From assembly GCF_963678635.1 (NCBI RefSeq), contig NC_087064.1, forward strand, positions 28,624,189 through 28,688,188: DNA of 64,000 nt, given 5' to 3'. Below are positions 47,801 to 54,693 of the stretch, piece after piece. The position numbers were made by a program, and so were the translations under genes. The DNA is from Symsagittifera roscoffensis (Eukaryota; Xenacoelomorpha; Acoela; Convolutidae). Numbering within the stretch: position 1 is the first letter of the stretch; each line of letters begins with the position of its first letter. The notes under the pieces are model-generated. The model did not search any database. It worked only from the letters and a program-made list of their open reading frames with translations, and was not told where the DNA came from.

Positions 47801-50800
47801 AATGGATTGTATTCGGAAAAGGTCTCAAAATTTATGTGAGAAAATTAGCCTTTGTCAAAATGAACATTAAAAGCAACGATTTCTTGCTTACTCTCACGTC
47901 GGACGTTCGAATATGGAGAGTAAAATATGAAGCAAGTTTTTTTATAGAACTGTTAAAGCTCGAAGACATTTTATGCTAGAAAATTTCCGGAATATGAGAG
48001 TCAATTTATGACTAGGACGCGATAGTTTTTCTCAATTATGCGATTTACTGAGATTTGGCCTTGTCCGCAAATTGTCTCGGAGCAAATTAGTTATTTAGGG
48101 TTTATAGCCTTGTTAAGAGTCGATAAACGTAGATCAGACTCTTATATAGGTCGCGATGATTTTTTTCCAGGAAAAGACTTTTTTGAGGCTCAAATTTAAT
48201 TTTTCGCTGTTCGACTTTGATTTCCTTTGTTATCGAACAGCAAAAGTGTAAAGGTCACGAAAAACGTGATCGACTTCTATTTTCGAAAGTGGAATTTAAT
48301 TTTTCGAATTCCCAGCGAAATATAAATTTACATATTGATCCAGGTTACTCAAATCGGGTTAATTTTATCAGAAAAGTGCAAATAATGTTGTTCTGGAAAT
48401 TCAAAGAGCTTTGAGGGCATCTATTTTTTTTTTTGAAACTCGAATGTTTACAAAAACAAGTCAGTATTTTTTTCTGCTTAATTGCGTTCATTGACTCTTT
48501 TCCAACCGTATGTTGGCTATGATTGCTGGAGAATTCAACAACATTTCGGAGCCAAGAAAAAACCCAATGAATAAGGCGTATATTGACACAAATAGATAAA
48601 CTGCGACTCAAATTAATGAACAGTACGGATCGTGTGCTGGAAAAGATAGTCTGACAGTAAACCTAAATCACAGTAATATGTTTGGCTTTTCTTTTAGTAT
48701 TAAATGATATGGTTAATGTTAATTGCCTCGATGTATTTTCAGTCCGAAGTTGGGATGGAGAGATGTACAACATATCATAGTAGAGACATGCGACCAGCCG
48801 AACCCCAAAGACGCCGACGTCTCCCGAGATGGGGGTGCGTGGGAGTTCAACGGCGACGGAAGGACGGTGAGTCACGACTTCGGTTTCGGGGTTATGAATG
48901 CGGCCAAAATGATTCTGGCTGCCAGGAACTGGACCATAGTGCCTAAGAGAAAACAGTGCAGTGTCGGCATCAACGCCAATAATACTTGGTCAGTTTGAAA
49001 CAGTTTTTAAAATAGTCAATGCATGCTTGTTTGCAAGATCAGAACCACCACAGTTTGTTTAATTATAGCGTATTTTTTGCTCTTTTTACGTGCAAAATAA
49101 CGTAAAAAATGGTTTCGATTTCAAATTAAGCAGTTGACCGAAAAGGATTTTGCTAGGGGTTTTACACGATATAAATTTAATGACTTAGCAAGGTTTATTA
49201 GCAGGTCTTATTTGTATCCTCATAAATATTGGTCATATCGGTCTATTTGGTTATCTATTGTGGCTCACTAAAAGCGAAAAAAATTAAATTTGAAAATTTT
49301 CATGACGCAGAATTTTGAAAGCATGTATATTGTACTTGGAACAATTCCCAAGTTCAAACTTTTTGAGAATAGCGGATGAGATTTGGGGAGATTTGCGAGG
49401 CCGGGGTCTGTGCACACTTTTGGGAATTGGAGTATTTAATGAAAGTTTAGTCTCCTTTCCCTTTTCTCCTTATTACTACACTCTGTTGCTCTGCTGGCAC
49501 ATATAGGCATTAGTGCAATAAAATCTGATTTAACTGGCCATGACTTGCAAAGGTATTGTTGTATAGATCGCCCGTCATTCGCCAGTTAGGCGGCATGCAG
49601 ATACTACAATTAAAATATCCTTAAGTCGAATTCAGGAATTTTTATACGTCGCGAATCTTAAGCGTGAAGGTACCGCTACTGTTTTGTTTCAACATGTACA
49701 ATATATGGTATATGTGTATGTGTATAGTAGCACATGTGCTATGTGAGTTAAATTATATTGATGGACAGTTTGTGGGGGTCTTGGCGGGTATTAAAGGGAT
49801 CAGATTTGGAATTGCCCCCTAATCCCCCCTCAATCCTACCCCGTCACCCTTCGGACGCACTTGTATGTATAGGCAGCCAAGTACGAGCAGAGATGAGCAT
49901 TGCTGTTCAATCGCTCCTATGAGTAGTTGAAATTGACACTTGCGTCAAATCCGCCTCATCGATTTTGGAAAGGACGATCTATGAATGATTGTGACCTATA
50001 TTACTCTTTAGAACCTGCTGATATTTTAATTGATCTGAACTGAAACAAAAGTGTTACAAAAGTCTTTTACACTTTCATTCTGAACTGAAACAAAAGTCCA
50101 GAATGAAAGTGTAAAAGATTAATGTGAGTTAGATTGGCAGCAAAATGATCAGTAAAAAAGCGAAGCATTGGAGATTCTATATCGACATATTTTTTCAACT
50201 TGACTTTTACATATTCGTAAACGACCTTCAAAAAATGTTTAACACAATAAATATGCGTAACCAACATTTTCATTGTGATAAATCATAATTTTTGGAAAAA
50301 AAGTTTTAATTTTGAATCAAAATTGCTCGTTTTTTTTCATAGGAAAATGATGAGTTTGGAAGCGGACAAGGCCCTGACTTTCACCTTCGACGGGAATAAT
50401 TGCAAGGGCAAAGTGAACTTTGTGGAGCATGTACTAGTAGTGGCCACTTACGTGTCATCTTACAGAGGCAGTGTGCAGATGGAGATCAAAAGTCCGAAGG
50501 GATACACAAGTATATTGATGAGACCCAGACCGAAGGACAATTCGACGGAGGAACTGAAGACATGGCCATTTGTGTCATTCTTGCATTGGGGTTAGTCTGT
50601 CTATAAGTCATGTGTACATAGGGTGGGAGAGCAATACAGCTATATAAAACTGTATTATATATATAATAATATAATCTCAGCAGTTTTAGTTAAGTATGCG
50701 GTCGGAAAGTGGCTAATGTCTACGCTTCTCAATCGAAAAGTCTTAGCTTAGCAGTCGCTTGCCTGTCAGTGAAGAAAAAATTCTCAGCCCAGAAAAAAAA

Positions 50801-53768
50801 TTATCAAAATGCATGTGCTAGTTGTTTAACGGGCACAGCAGCGGCTCTACGCAAGGAGCTTAACAGCTTTTACGTTATTACTTTCCCTGGTGAAGAAATA
50901 GTGAGCTTTTTTCAAAGAGTATTATTGGCAAAAGTGCACAAGGAAAACCCTGTAATACTGCTTGTTTGTCCGTTTCAGTAAGAAACCGAGTTTGACTCTT
51001 AAAACGAAACCGTAAGTTTGAAAATAAGAAATGCGGTTTTATAATCCAAAACCAAAGTTGAACCAAAAATGAAAGTTTGGGGTTAGTATCAAAGCAAAAG
51101 TTAGATATTTTTCAACGCCATGAAAAGAGACAAGATGGGTTTTTGAGGGCGGGGTTATTTGAAGGCGTTGTCACCTTAGCTATTACAAGTGGAGCATAAG
51201 GCGAGTGTGCAATAATTATTTTCACGCATGCTGTCATGTTTTGTAAGTGTCTGAAGATAGTATTTAAGTGCACCCTTGTTATAGTTACTGAAATGATGGT
51301 ATCTTTTTCAATTAGAACGGTCAAAGTTACTTAGTCGGGCTAAGTAAGTCAAAATCAGCCTTATCCCTAATTTTATAGAGATAAAAGAATGGCTATTGTG
51401 TGAGGGCTCTCCAAGTTGTGTATTGTGTACAAAGAGTGCTGTTCGCTGGGTGTCAATAAGGCCTCGAGTGTTTTGTGTGGCCTTGTTGATTTTATCTGAG
51501 AGCTGATTCCATAAATGACGCTAACTTTTGTTCATACAGCCGTTCAAAATCAATACTCGTTATCACCAAAATCAAATCACCCCTAAACACATTTAACTCC
51601 TCAACTAGACCCCAAAGTCTCAATAAACACATCCCGTCCCCTTCACTGCATACTGCCTCCTGACCTATGCTACTACTACAACTGCAGCAGCTCACCTTTT
51701 CCGATTTATTTTTATGTCGACAAAAAGTCTAGTGCCGCTAATCCAAATGTCAGCATACGTTATGATAACCCATATAAGTTACATGTATCAATATATTGGA
51801 AGATGACATCTCACTTTATGGTTTTTCGGAAAGGAAATCTCAAAATATGCTCTCACTAGTAATCAATTTTTCATGGATTTATGTTGGCAAAACAACTAGT
51901 TATGTGGCTTCGTAAGTCGCAAAAGTTTATCTCGGAACTGCTTCCCTCGTAAATAAACAAGAGATAGCCCAAGATAAAAAAGATATCTCTTCCGCATTAT
52001 GATCCATAAGCGTTCCCTGTCCTCTCAGAAATGTTTGAAATCAAACATCGATTGTTCCTGTTATAATTTCACTGCAGGAAATCACATGTCACTTTAAAAT
52101 TGTTATATTTACTACTTGAACTTGAAAAAAACACATAAAAATAAGGTGTCAAATTAGACGTGTAAGGTTGGCGTTCACAGCCTCGCCGAGTTATAAGAGA
52201 AGAGTAACTCTAAGCTGAATAAATAATTTCGTACTATTGGGGTGTAATTTCATCCGCATTCAAATGTTTAATTGCAACGGTCAATCTATACGTTTTTTTT
52301 TTCATGGACGGACCATGTGATAACTTTTGCGCCGAAAAATGTTTTGCTGGAGGGGATGGAAATGAAAAATTATGATTTTTTCCCAAAAATCATGATATTT
52401 ACAAGAGTCCATAGTGGCTAATTTTGAAACTGAAAGTAAAAGCAATAAAAAAATGTAGGTTCATAAAGCTAATTGACTGTAATTGGGTGTGTAATTTCAG
52501 GCGAGCCAACAGATGGAAAGTGGAAGGTTAAGTTCGCTTATGACGAGTCATTGCGGCCGGATCGCATTCCAGCGGATAAGTTCAAAGCGGAAGTGAAACA
52601 CGTAGAGCTGGTGCTGTACGGGACGAAGACGAGACACGTGAACCCAAGCAAGAGCAGTCCGAATTTGGCCAAACTGAAGAAGGAGGAGAGTCTGGAAAAG
52701 GAAGCGATCCAGGAACAGTTCGAGTATGACAAAAAGACCAACAGTCTTATTGGAGAGACAATCGGTATGTCACAACAAAAAAAAGTAGCACACAATGTTC
52801 CGACCATTTTTTTTCAATATTGTTGTGCAAGATTTTCTGTCAAATTTTCATCTAATTTGTCTGAAAAATAGAATTTTCTGACATTGACGAATCACGACCA
52901 TTAGGGCTTCAGTATGATACCTTTTTTGGCCCCTTACGAGCTTTCCTTGAGGTAGTCAAAATTGGCCGGGAAAAAATTAAAATGGACTCTAATGCATAGT
53001 TTTTTGCAGTCTTTGAGAGTGGTCGGAACAAAATTATCATCAGTGCTCATCATTATGTTTCATCGAAAAGAAAAAACCCTCAGTATTAAGGTTTTGCACT
53101 ATTACACATCTTTTTTCCATTAAACAATTTTTCTTATAAATGTGTAAGAATTAGTTAGTTCTTTGCAGAATTAAATTAAGCTTCAGTTATTAAACTTCAG
53201 TAATCTTTCAAGTCACGTCACTCTTTCGTTTTGATTCTGATACTTTCGTTTTGATTCTGTCTGCTAGGGTGCTATGAATGCTATGTTTGTAATGAATCGC
53301 AAGTAGTGAACAGCTTGGCTCGGCCTCTATGTTGAATTTATATTCCCCGCTAAAAAGAGGATTTGCTTAAAAATGGGAGCAAAATTTGAAGAATGCTGTT
53401 AAATCGAAAAAAAAAACGAATTGTACCATAATGAAGTTGTACACGCCCTTAAAGTCGTTAAATTTTTTTGTCTTAGTTAAAAAAAGAAACCCTTCACTTG
53501 ACTTCTTTCAGACAAAGGGGCAGTGATGAAAAGAGGTGGTGATGCAGATCCGGCTAATCATCCCTTCCAGCGAAGGGGATACGAGGCCGAAAGAGGAGAA
53601 CTTGAACGCAACCAAACTGTAGAGCTTGGTGTCCTGGCAGACTTCCAGGACCCTTATGCGGCCAAAATCACCAAGAGCGGATATCAGCCTCGACTGTCTA
53701 GAAAGCAACTGAGAACGAGCAAGAGACATGCACACGGCAGTAAATCACAAAAACGAACTGTTAAGTAA
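23657..53768 (+). CDS. Proprotein convertase (furin/kexin-type), 12 coding exons, 759 aa
   Basis: This calcium-dependent serine endoprotease would cut precursor proteins after basic pairs in the secretory pathway. Exons: 23657-23845, 29465-29545, 29617-29736, 30072-30301, 30604-30692, 31842-32014, 43931-44185, 45390-45517, 48743-48988, 50343-50590, 52501-52764, 53512-53768. All have GT/AG borders, and together they keep one frame of 2280 bases. Domains: signal peptide (about 1-28), prodomain ending SKR105, catalytic domain with Asp165 (IDDG), His208 (HGTKCGG), Asn309 (oxyanion, SGNGG) and Ser405 (SGTS), P domain (about 482-628, ending LYGT), and a basic tail without membrane segment or Cys-rich repeats. 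The Asn oxyanion residue argues against PC2; otherwise the subtype is unclear. The loop where relatives have DDCNCDGY reads GDCCSAD, and a loop of about 20 residues precedes the serine region. Candidate poly(A) signal AATAAA at 53981. Confidence 0.92.
24160..24240 (+). repeat. Degraded tRNA-like segment
   Basis: TTAGCCAACAGACAATGCC resembles an A box and GTTTGATTCCGG a B box of RNA polymerase III promoters, about 40 bases apart. The stems do not pair well, so this is a SINE head or tRNA relic rather than a tRNA gene. Confidence 0.3.
24590..24660 (+). repeat. tRNA-like segment, probable SINE head
   Basis: TTGGCCAGGGGTTAATG (A-box-like) is followed by a B box GGTTCGAATC at about 24637. The order and spacing are tRNA-like, but no acceptor stem forms. 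Confidence 0.4.
25530..26680 (+). repeat. Tandem minisatellite, units of about 125-130 bp with a 260-bp higher-order repeat
   Basis: Each unit carries TTTCTCAAAAACTACCCT-like, GGGTTCAAT, TACGCCC and ATGGCCCTCGGAAAAG-like blocks. Two successive double units (25862-26120 and 26122-26385) are almost identical, so the array was recently enlarged by two-unit steps. Flanking units are more diverged. Confidence 0.75.
26680..27770. other. Intron 1 stretch, nothing recognised
   Basis: T-rich on the plus strand with many TTTTT runs. No supported gene or repeat. Confidence 0.5.
27772..28140 (+). mobile_element. MITE-like element, copy 2 (right end missing)
   Basis: Has the left AATGAACGTAATGAAGACTTA and the central AAGTGGAGTTTAATTTTTAG, but lacks the GCGTTCATT right end. 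Confidence 0.6.
28530..28610 (+). repeat. tRNA-like segment with strong B box, probable SINE head
   Basis: GCCTAGTTGTAACG (A-box-like) is followed by CCCGGGTTCGAATCCGG (T-arm with B box) at about 28577. A T-stem forms, but the expected acceptor strands do not pair, so it is scored as tRNA-derived rather than a tRNA gene. Confidence 0.45.
29465..29545 (+). CDS. Convertase exon 2: middle of prodomain
   Basis: 27 codons (LMNNYYVMEKRTGEISDVFE...), phase 0 at both ends, acceptor TTTTCAG, donor GTGAGT. Position and length fit the prodomain stretch between its first helix and the cleavage segment. Confidence 0.8.
29617..29736 (+). CDS. Convertase exon 3: prodomain cleavage site
   Basis: Encodes VRWLQREE, then the probable autocleavage site PYSKR/GF and the family's NFNDPLYKEQWYY start of the catalytic domain. 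The intron between exons 2 and 3 is only 71 bases. Confidence 0.9.
29737..30071 (+). other. Convertase intron 3
   Basis: 335 bases, non-coding, no repeat recognised. The acceptor is the weak GATAG at 30071. Confidence 0.7.
30072..30301 (+). CDS. Convertase exon 4: catalytic Asp
   Basis: Encodes VKVVVIDDGFDHTHPDL with catalytic Asp165, then NDSDPYPR, a calcium-site region in relatives. Ends in phase 2 (donor GTGAGT). The frame closes with exon 5 to give AHGTKCGG. Confidence 0.92.
30604..30692 (+). CDS. Convertase exon 5: catalytic His
   Basis: HGTKCGGQIAGIPNNGICGV with His208. Acceptor TTTTAG, donor GTGAAC. The NNGICGVG phrase is diagnostic of convertases. Confidence 0.92.
30693..31841 (+). 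other. Convertase intron 5 with two MITE-like copies
   Basis: One full MITE-like copy at about 30732-31185 and a left-truncated second copy at about 31205-31630 lie head to tail. Both finish with a TTCCAA/TTG.CTAT end block. The remainder is unremarkable. Confidence 0.65.
31842..32014 (+). CDS. Convertase exon 6: YSMSWGPSDDG region
   Basis: GIKILDGSVTDSVEAEAF matches the family's (G)VRMLDG.VTD.VEA, followed by VDIYSMSWGPSDDGMTF, part of the substrate-binding wall. Phase 1 start, phase 0 end (GTTAGT). Confidence 0.92.
32190..32670. repeat. Probable interspersed repeat ending in a G13 run
   Basis: Contains GCGCCGAAGG/GGCGCCAAAGGCG phrases, a run of 13 G near 32624-32636, and a C-rich tail (CCCCCTCCCCCTCGACACGC). 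Composition differs sharply from its surroundings. Only one copy is present, so family status is inferred. Confidence 0.35.
34448..35475 (+). repeat. 525-bp repeat R2, two head-to-tail units
   Basis: Each unit starts ACAAGACTGCTCGTATC with hairpin CAGGGC-GAA-GCCCTG and ends, in unit 1, with hairpin ACTTTCG-TAT-CGAAAGT then CGGAACA. Unit 1 is 34448-34975 and unit 2 is 34976-35475. Head-to-tail dimers with hairpin ends suggest rolling-circle or satellite-like spread. A third unit is at 43.32 kb. Confidence 0.75.
35553..35932 (-). mobile_element. MITE-like element, copy 5 (inverted)
   Basis: Reverse-oriented: begins GATAGCCAACAGGAAAATAG (the right end, reversed), then AAGCTCTTTGAATTTCTAGA, and finishes in a GGAAGAGTCTGAA-like left end. 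The opposite orientation supports independent insertion. Confidence 0.65.
36517..36965 (+). mobile_element. MITE-like element, copy 6
   Basis: The left end, AAGAGTCAATAAACGCAGTG, is the clearest terminal inverted repeat in the window, and the right end is TGCGTTCATTGATTTTTC. Interior matches copy 1. Confidence 0.7.
36985..37262 (+). repeat. 160-bp direct duplication
   Basis: GCTTGTCTCGAAAAAT.TGCC and AAATTGGAAAATTACAAAAC occur twice, 160 bases apart. The 116-codon frame across it is a product of the repeat and has no domain. Confidence 0.6.
38811..39245 (+). mobile_element. MITE-like element, copy 7
   Basis: Starts AATGAACGCAGTGAAGACTC with the usual TTATA, and ends TTGCATTCATTGCTCATG. Central GATCCAGTTTTCTCAAATTG matches other copies. 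Confidence 0.65.
39830..41050. promoter_or_regulatory. GC-richer, non-repetitive intronic island (possible regulatory DNA)
   Basis: Unlike the T-rich surroundings, this stretch is mixed in composition and has several CCTAATTG, GCCCTAATTGCC and TTTATAGCCC motifs (homeodomain-type AATTG cores). It carries no repeat seen elsewhere in the window. A 70-codon frame at 39831 has no domain. A regulatory role is inference only. Confidence 0.25.
42962..43848. repeat. Inverted R3 fragment followed by R2 unit 3
   Basis: 42962-43170 is R3 reversed, starting GTGTTCCGACCGTTGAAAAG. 43322-43848 is the 525-bp R2 unit, ending GTATCGAAAGTCGGAACA. The two outer ends, TGTTCCGAC and GTCGGAACA, are inverted, so the block could be a composite element inserted just upstream of exon 7. 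Confidence 0.55.
43931..44185 (+). CDS. Convertase exon 7: oxyanion-hole region
   Basis: GRGGLGSIYVWASGNGG gives Asn309, the oxyanion residue of furin-type members (PC2 has Asp). The next segment, GDCCSADSLVSSPFTVSIGA, replaces the usual DDCNCDGY..SIYT. The exon ends with EGEKHEKSFPM, a loop not typical of the family. Phase 0 at both ends. Confidence 0.92.
44186..45389 (+). other. Convertase intron 7
   Basis: 1.2 kb, AT-rich. No repeat family or gene recognised. The acceptor is TTACCGCAG. Confidence 0.65.
45390..45517 (+). CDS. Convertase exon 8: catalytic Ser
   Basis: VTTSIMFNK...ENCDEYFSGTSAAGPLGAGMIALLLQ, with nucleophile Ser405 in SGTSAAGPL. Relatives have (H)TGTSA.AP; here the preceding His is Phe and one Ala is Gly. 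Ends in phase 2. Confidence 0.92.
46282..46705 (+). mobile_element. MITE-like element, copy 9
   Basis: Left GTGAACGTAGTCAAGACTC and TTATATA; right GGGTTCATTACTC followed by hairpin CCAATC-TTC-GATTGG and CTAT. Interior AATGGCGCGAAAAAACGTGA matches copies 1 and 3. Confidence 0.7.
46810..47173 (+). mobile_element. MITE-like element, copy 10
   Basis: Left end GAGTCGATGAGCATAGTGAA, right end TTGCGTTCATTGACTC. The terminal hairpin is weakened here (CAAATCGTCTGTTGG). Confidence 0.6.
48113..48522 (+). mobile_element. MITE-like element, copy 11
   Basis: Left end TTAAGAGTCGATAAACGTAG, right end ATTGCGTTCATTGACTC, then hairpin CCAAC-CGTAT-GTTGG and CTAT. It ends about 220 bp before convertase exon 9. 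Confidence 0.7.
48743..48988 (+). CDS. Convertase exon 9: end of catalytic domain, start of P domain
   Basis: PKLGWRDVQHIIVETC, then TVSHDFGFGVMNAAKMILAA and NWTIVPKRKQC, corresponding to W(R)DMQH..V and SH.YGYG..DA in relatives. Acceptor TTTTCAG, donor TTG/GTCAGT, phase 2. Confidence 0.9.
48989..50342 (+). other. Convertase intron 9
   Basis: 1.35 kb. Holds a perfect hairpin at 50063-50118 and a GC-richer patch at about 49780-49870. Nothing else recognised. Confidence 0.65.
50063..50118. repeat. Perfect 20-bp inverted repeat, 16-base loop
   Basis: The arm at 50063-50082 is the exact reverse complement of 50099-50118. The loop repeats an 18-base CTGAACTGAAACAAAAGT phrase also found just upstream (about 50037). 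The combination looks like a template-switch scar. Confidence 0.85.
50343..50590 (+). CDS. Convertase exon 10: P domain
   Basis: CKGKVNFVEHVLVVATYVSS, then YRGSVQMEIKSPKGYTSILM and RPRPKD..., ending WPFVSFLHWG. This matches the jelly-roll P domain (C.....V..(L)EHV, SP.GT...L..RP.D, W.F....WGE). The RRGD of many relatives reads YRGS here. Confidence 0.9.
50591..52500 (+). other. Convertase intron 10
   Basis: 1.9 kb. Short open frames on both strands (for example 50709-50981 plus, 51492-51695 minus) have no domain. No repeat family recognised. The donor, GTTAGT, matches that of exons 1 and 6. Confidence 0.65.
52501..52764 (+). CDS. Convertase exon 11: end of P domain and start of tail
   Basis: EPTDGKWKVKFAYDE corresponds to (W)GE...G.W.L.... 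in relatives. The P domain closes with VKHVELVLYGT. A charged, probably helical segment (LAKLKKEESLEKEAIQEQFE) follows. Donor ATCG/GTATGT, phase 1. Confidence 0.9.
52765..53511 (+). other. Convertase intron 11 with a TIR element
   Basis: The first part is a 235-bp element with 11-bp inverted ends (52796-53030). The remainder is AT-rich. The acceptor is TTCTTTCAG. Confidence 0.75.
52796..53030. mobile_element. 235-bp element with 11-bp terminal inverted repeats
   Basis: TGTTCCGACCA at 52796-52806 is matched by TGGTCGGAACA at 53020-53030. The same end motif occurs on R2 and R3 copies and near 42.49 and 56.87 kb, so it may be the terminal signal of one transposase family. A target duplication is not evident. 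Confidence 0.65.
53512..53768 (+). CDS. Convertase exon 12: basic C-terminal tail
   Basis: 84 codons to the stop TAA. Contains VMKRGG, FQRRGYEAERGE and a Lys/Arg/His-rich end (LRTSKRHAHGSKSQKR). There is no hydrophobic anchor, so the enzyme should be soluble or granule-stored. The KR and RR sites might themselves be cut. I recognise no family for this tail. Confidence 0.85.
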
Positions 53769-53980
53769 ATTGAGCGATCAATGTTGAATGATGGAAAGGA
53801 ACCAACGCAACTAAACGAGCTTATAAACGGAACTGAATTGTGACACATTTGACTCATTTTACATACCGACAATCACCGATTAAATACGGACTCAACTTTT
53901 GTCTTTTTAGATAGCCTGGCTTTGCTTTCGAACGGGCGATGGATTTTTGCTGCAATTTTAGCGCTACAATTGTGCCAAGA

Positions 53981-54187
53981 AATAAATTTCTATGCTAAAT
54001 AAGGTTGCTGTGCTAAATGATCAAGCTAATTAAATGGTACGGGGTTTGTGAAAAATCATGAATTTGCTGTAAATTCAATGCAGTTTTAGTTATCACACTA
54101 TTAGTTGTGGGTTAGTTTAAAAAGTGGCTATATTCTTAACTTGTACATATTCAGTTAGGTAACATCATCAAATTGAATGTAAATAAA
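53981..54187 (+). terminator. Candidate poly(A) signals of the convertase gene
   Basis: AATAAA at 53981-53986 lies 213 bases after the stop codon. Another at 54182-54187 lies 0.2 kb further. Either could end the transcript before the POU promoter. Confidence 0.45.
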
Positions 54188-54399
54188 TAGTTAATACAAA
54201 GAACTTTTAATTTGGATTTTTGAATCAGATACTTCGAAATTTAACTTTGGACTTTCAACGATGTGTGATCTTTTTCTGTGAAGTTTTATCATGGTTCCCA
54301 TTGGAAATGTTGAGGCAGCAAAGTATATTCGAAGCTGATAGGTGTTCTATGCTAATTTAATTGCACACTTGTGCCTTTAGCGGGTGCTATTAGCTACTT

Positions 54400-54693
54400 T
54401 CTCAAATTTCATCATTCAGAGGCTTTTTCATTGGAAAATAGTTCTGCTCCTTTTCATTTTGCCTCTGGCATCCTCTTAGCCAATCAGATTGAGAGGCAAT
54501 CATTGCCGTCCTATCACCGAGCAACTTTTTCATTTTGTTGACACTTTGCAAATAAAAAGAAGCTAGACTTATTTCACCGCCTGCTGCTTTATTTTTACAT
54601 CTTTTCAATCACCCGCTGTTGGGCTAATTTCACAAAAAATCTTAAAAAATCCGGTGAAAGTTTGTTTTTTTTTTGAAAAAAAAATTCGTAAAG
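54400..54693 (+). promoter_or_regulatory. Probable POU gene promoter and 5' UTR
   Basis: The region has a CCAAT box (AGCCAATCAG, about 54479), an octamer-like TTTGCAAATAAAA with TATA-like overlap (54545-54557), and 5' UTR up to the ATG. The octamer-like site could allow autoregulation, since POU proteins bind ATGCAAAT-type sequences. Composition is distinctly less T-rich than the introns. Confidence 0.4.

Larger units (their letters stand above)
45518..48742 (+). other. Convertase intron 8, rich in MITE-like copies
   Basis: Holds at least four copies: about 45737-46085 (left end lost), 46282-46705, 46810-47173 and 48113-48522, plus scraps at 46088-46280 and 47225-47275. The remaining stretch at 47280-48110 shows nothing recognisable. 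Confidence 0.7.

Noticed and set aside
54673-54693. Seven extra codons upstream of the POU ATG
   Set aside because: The frame begins with TTG, not ATG. The ATG at 54694 has a good start context, so the CDS is drawn from there.
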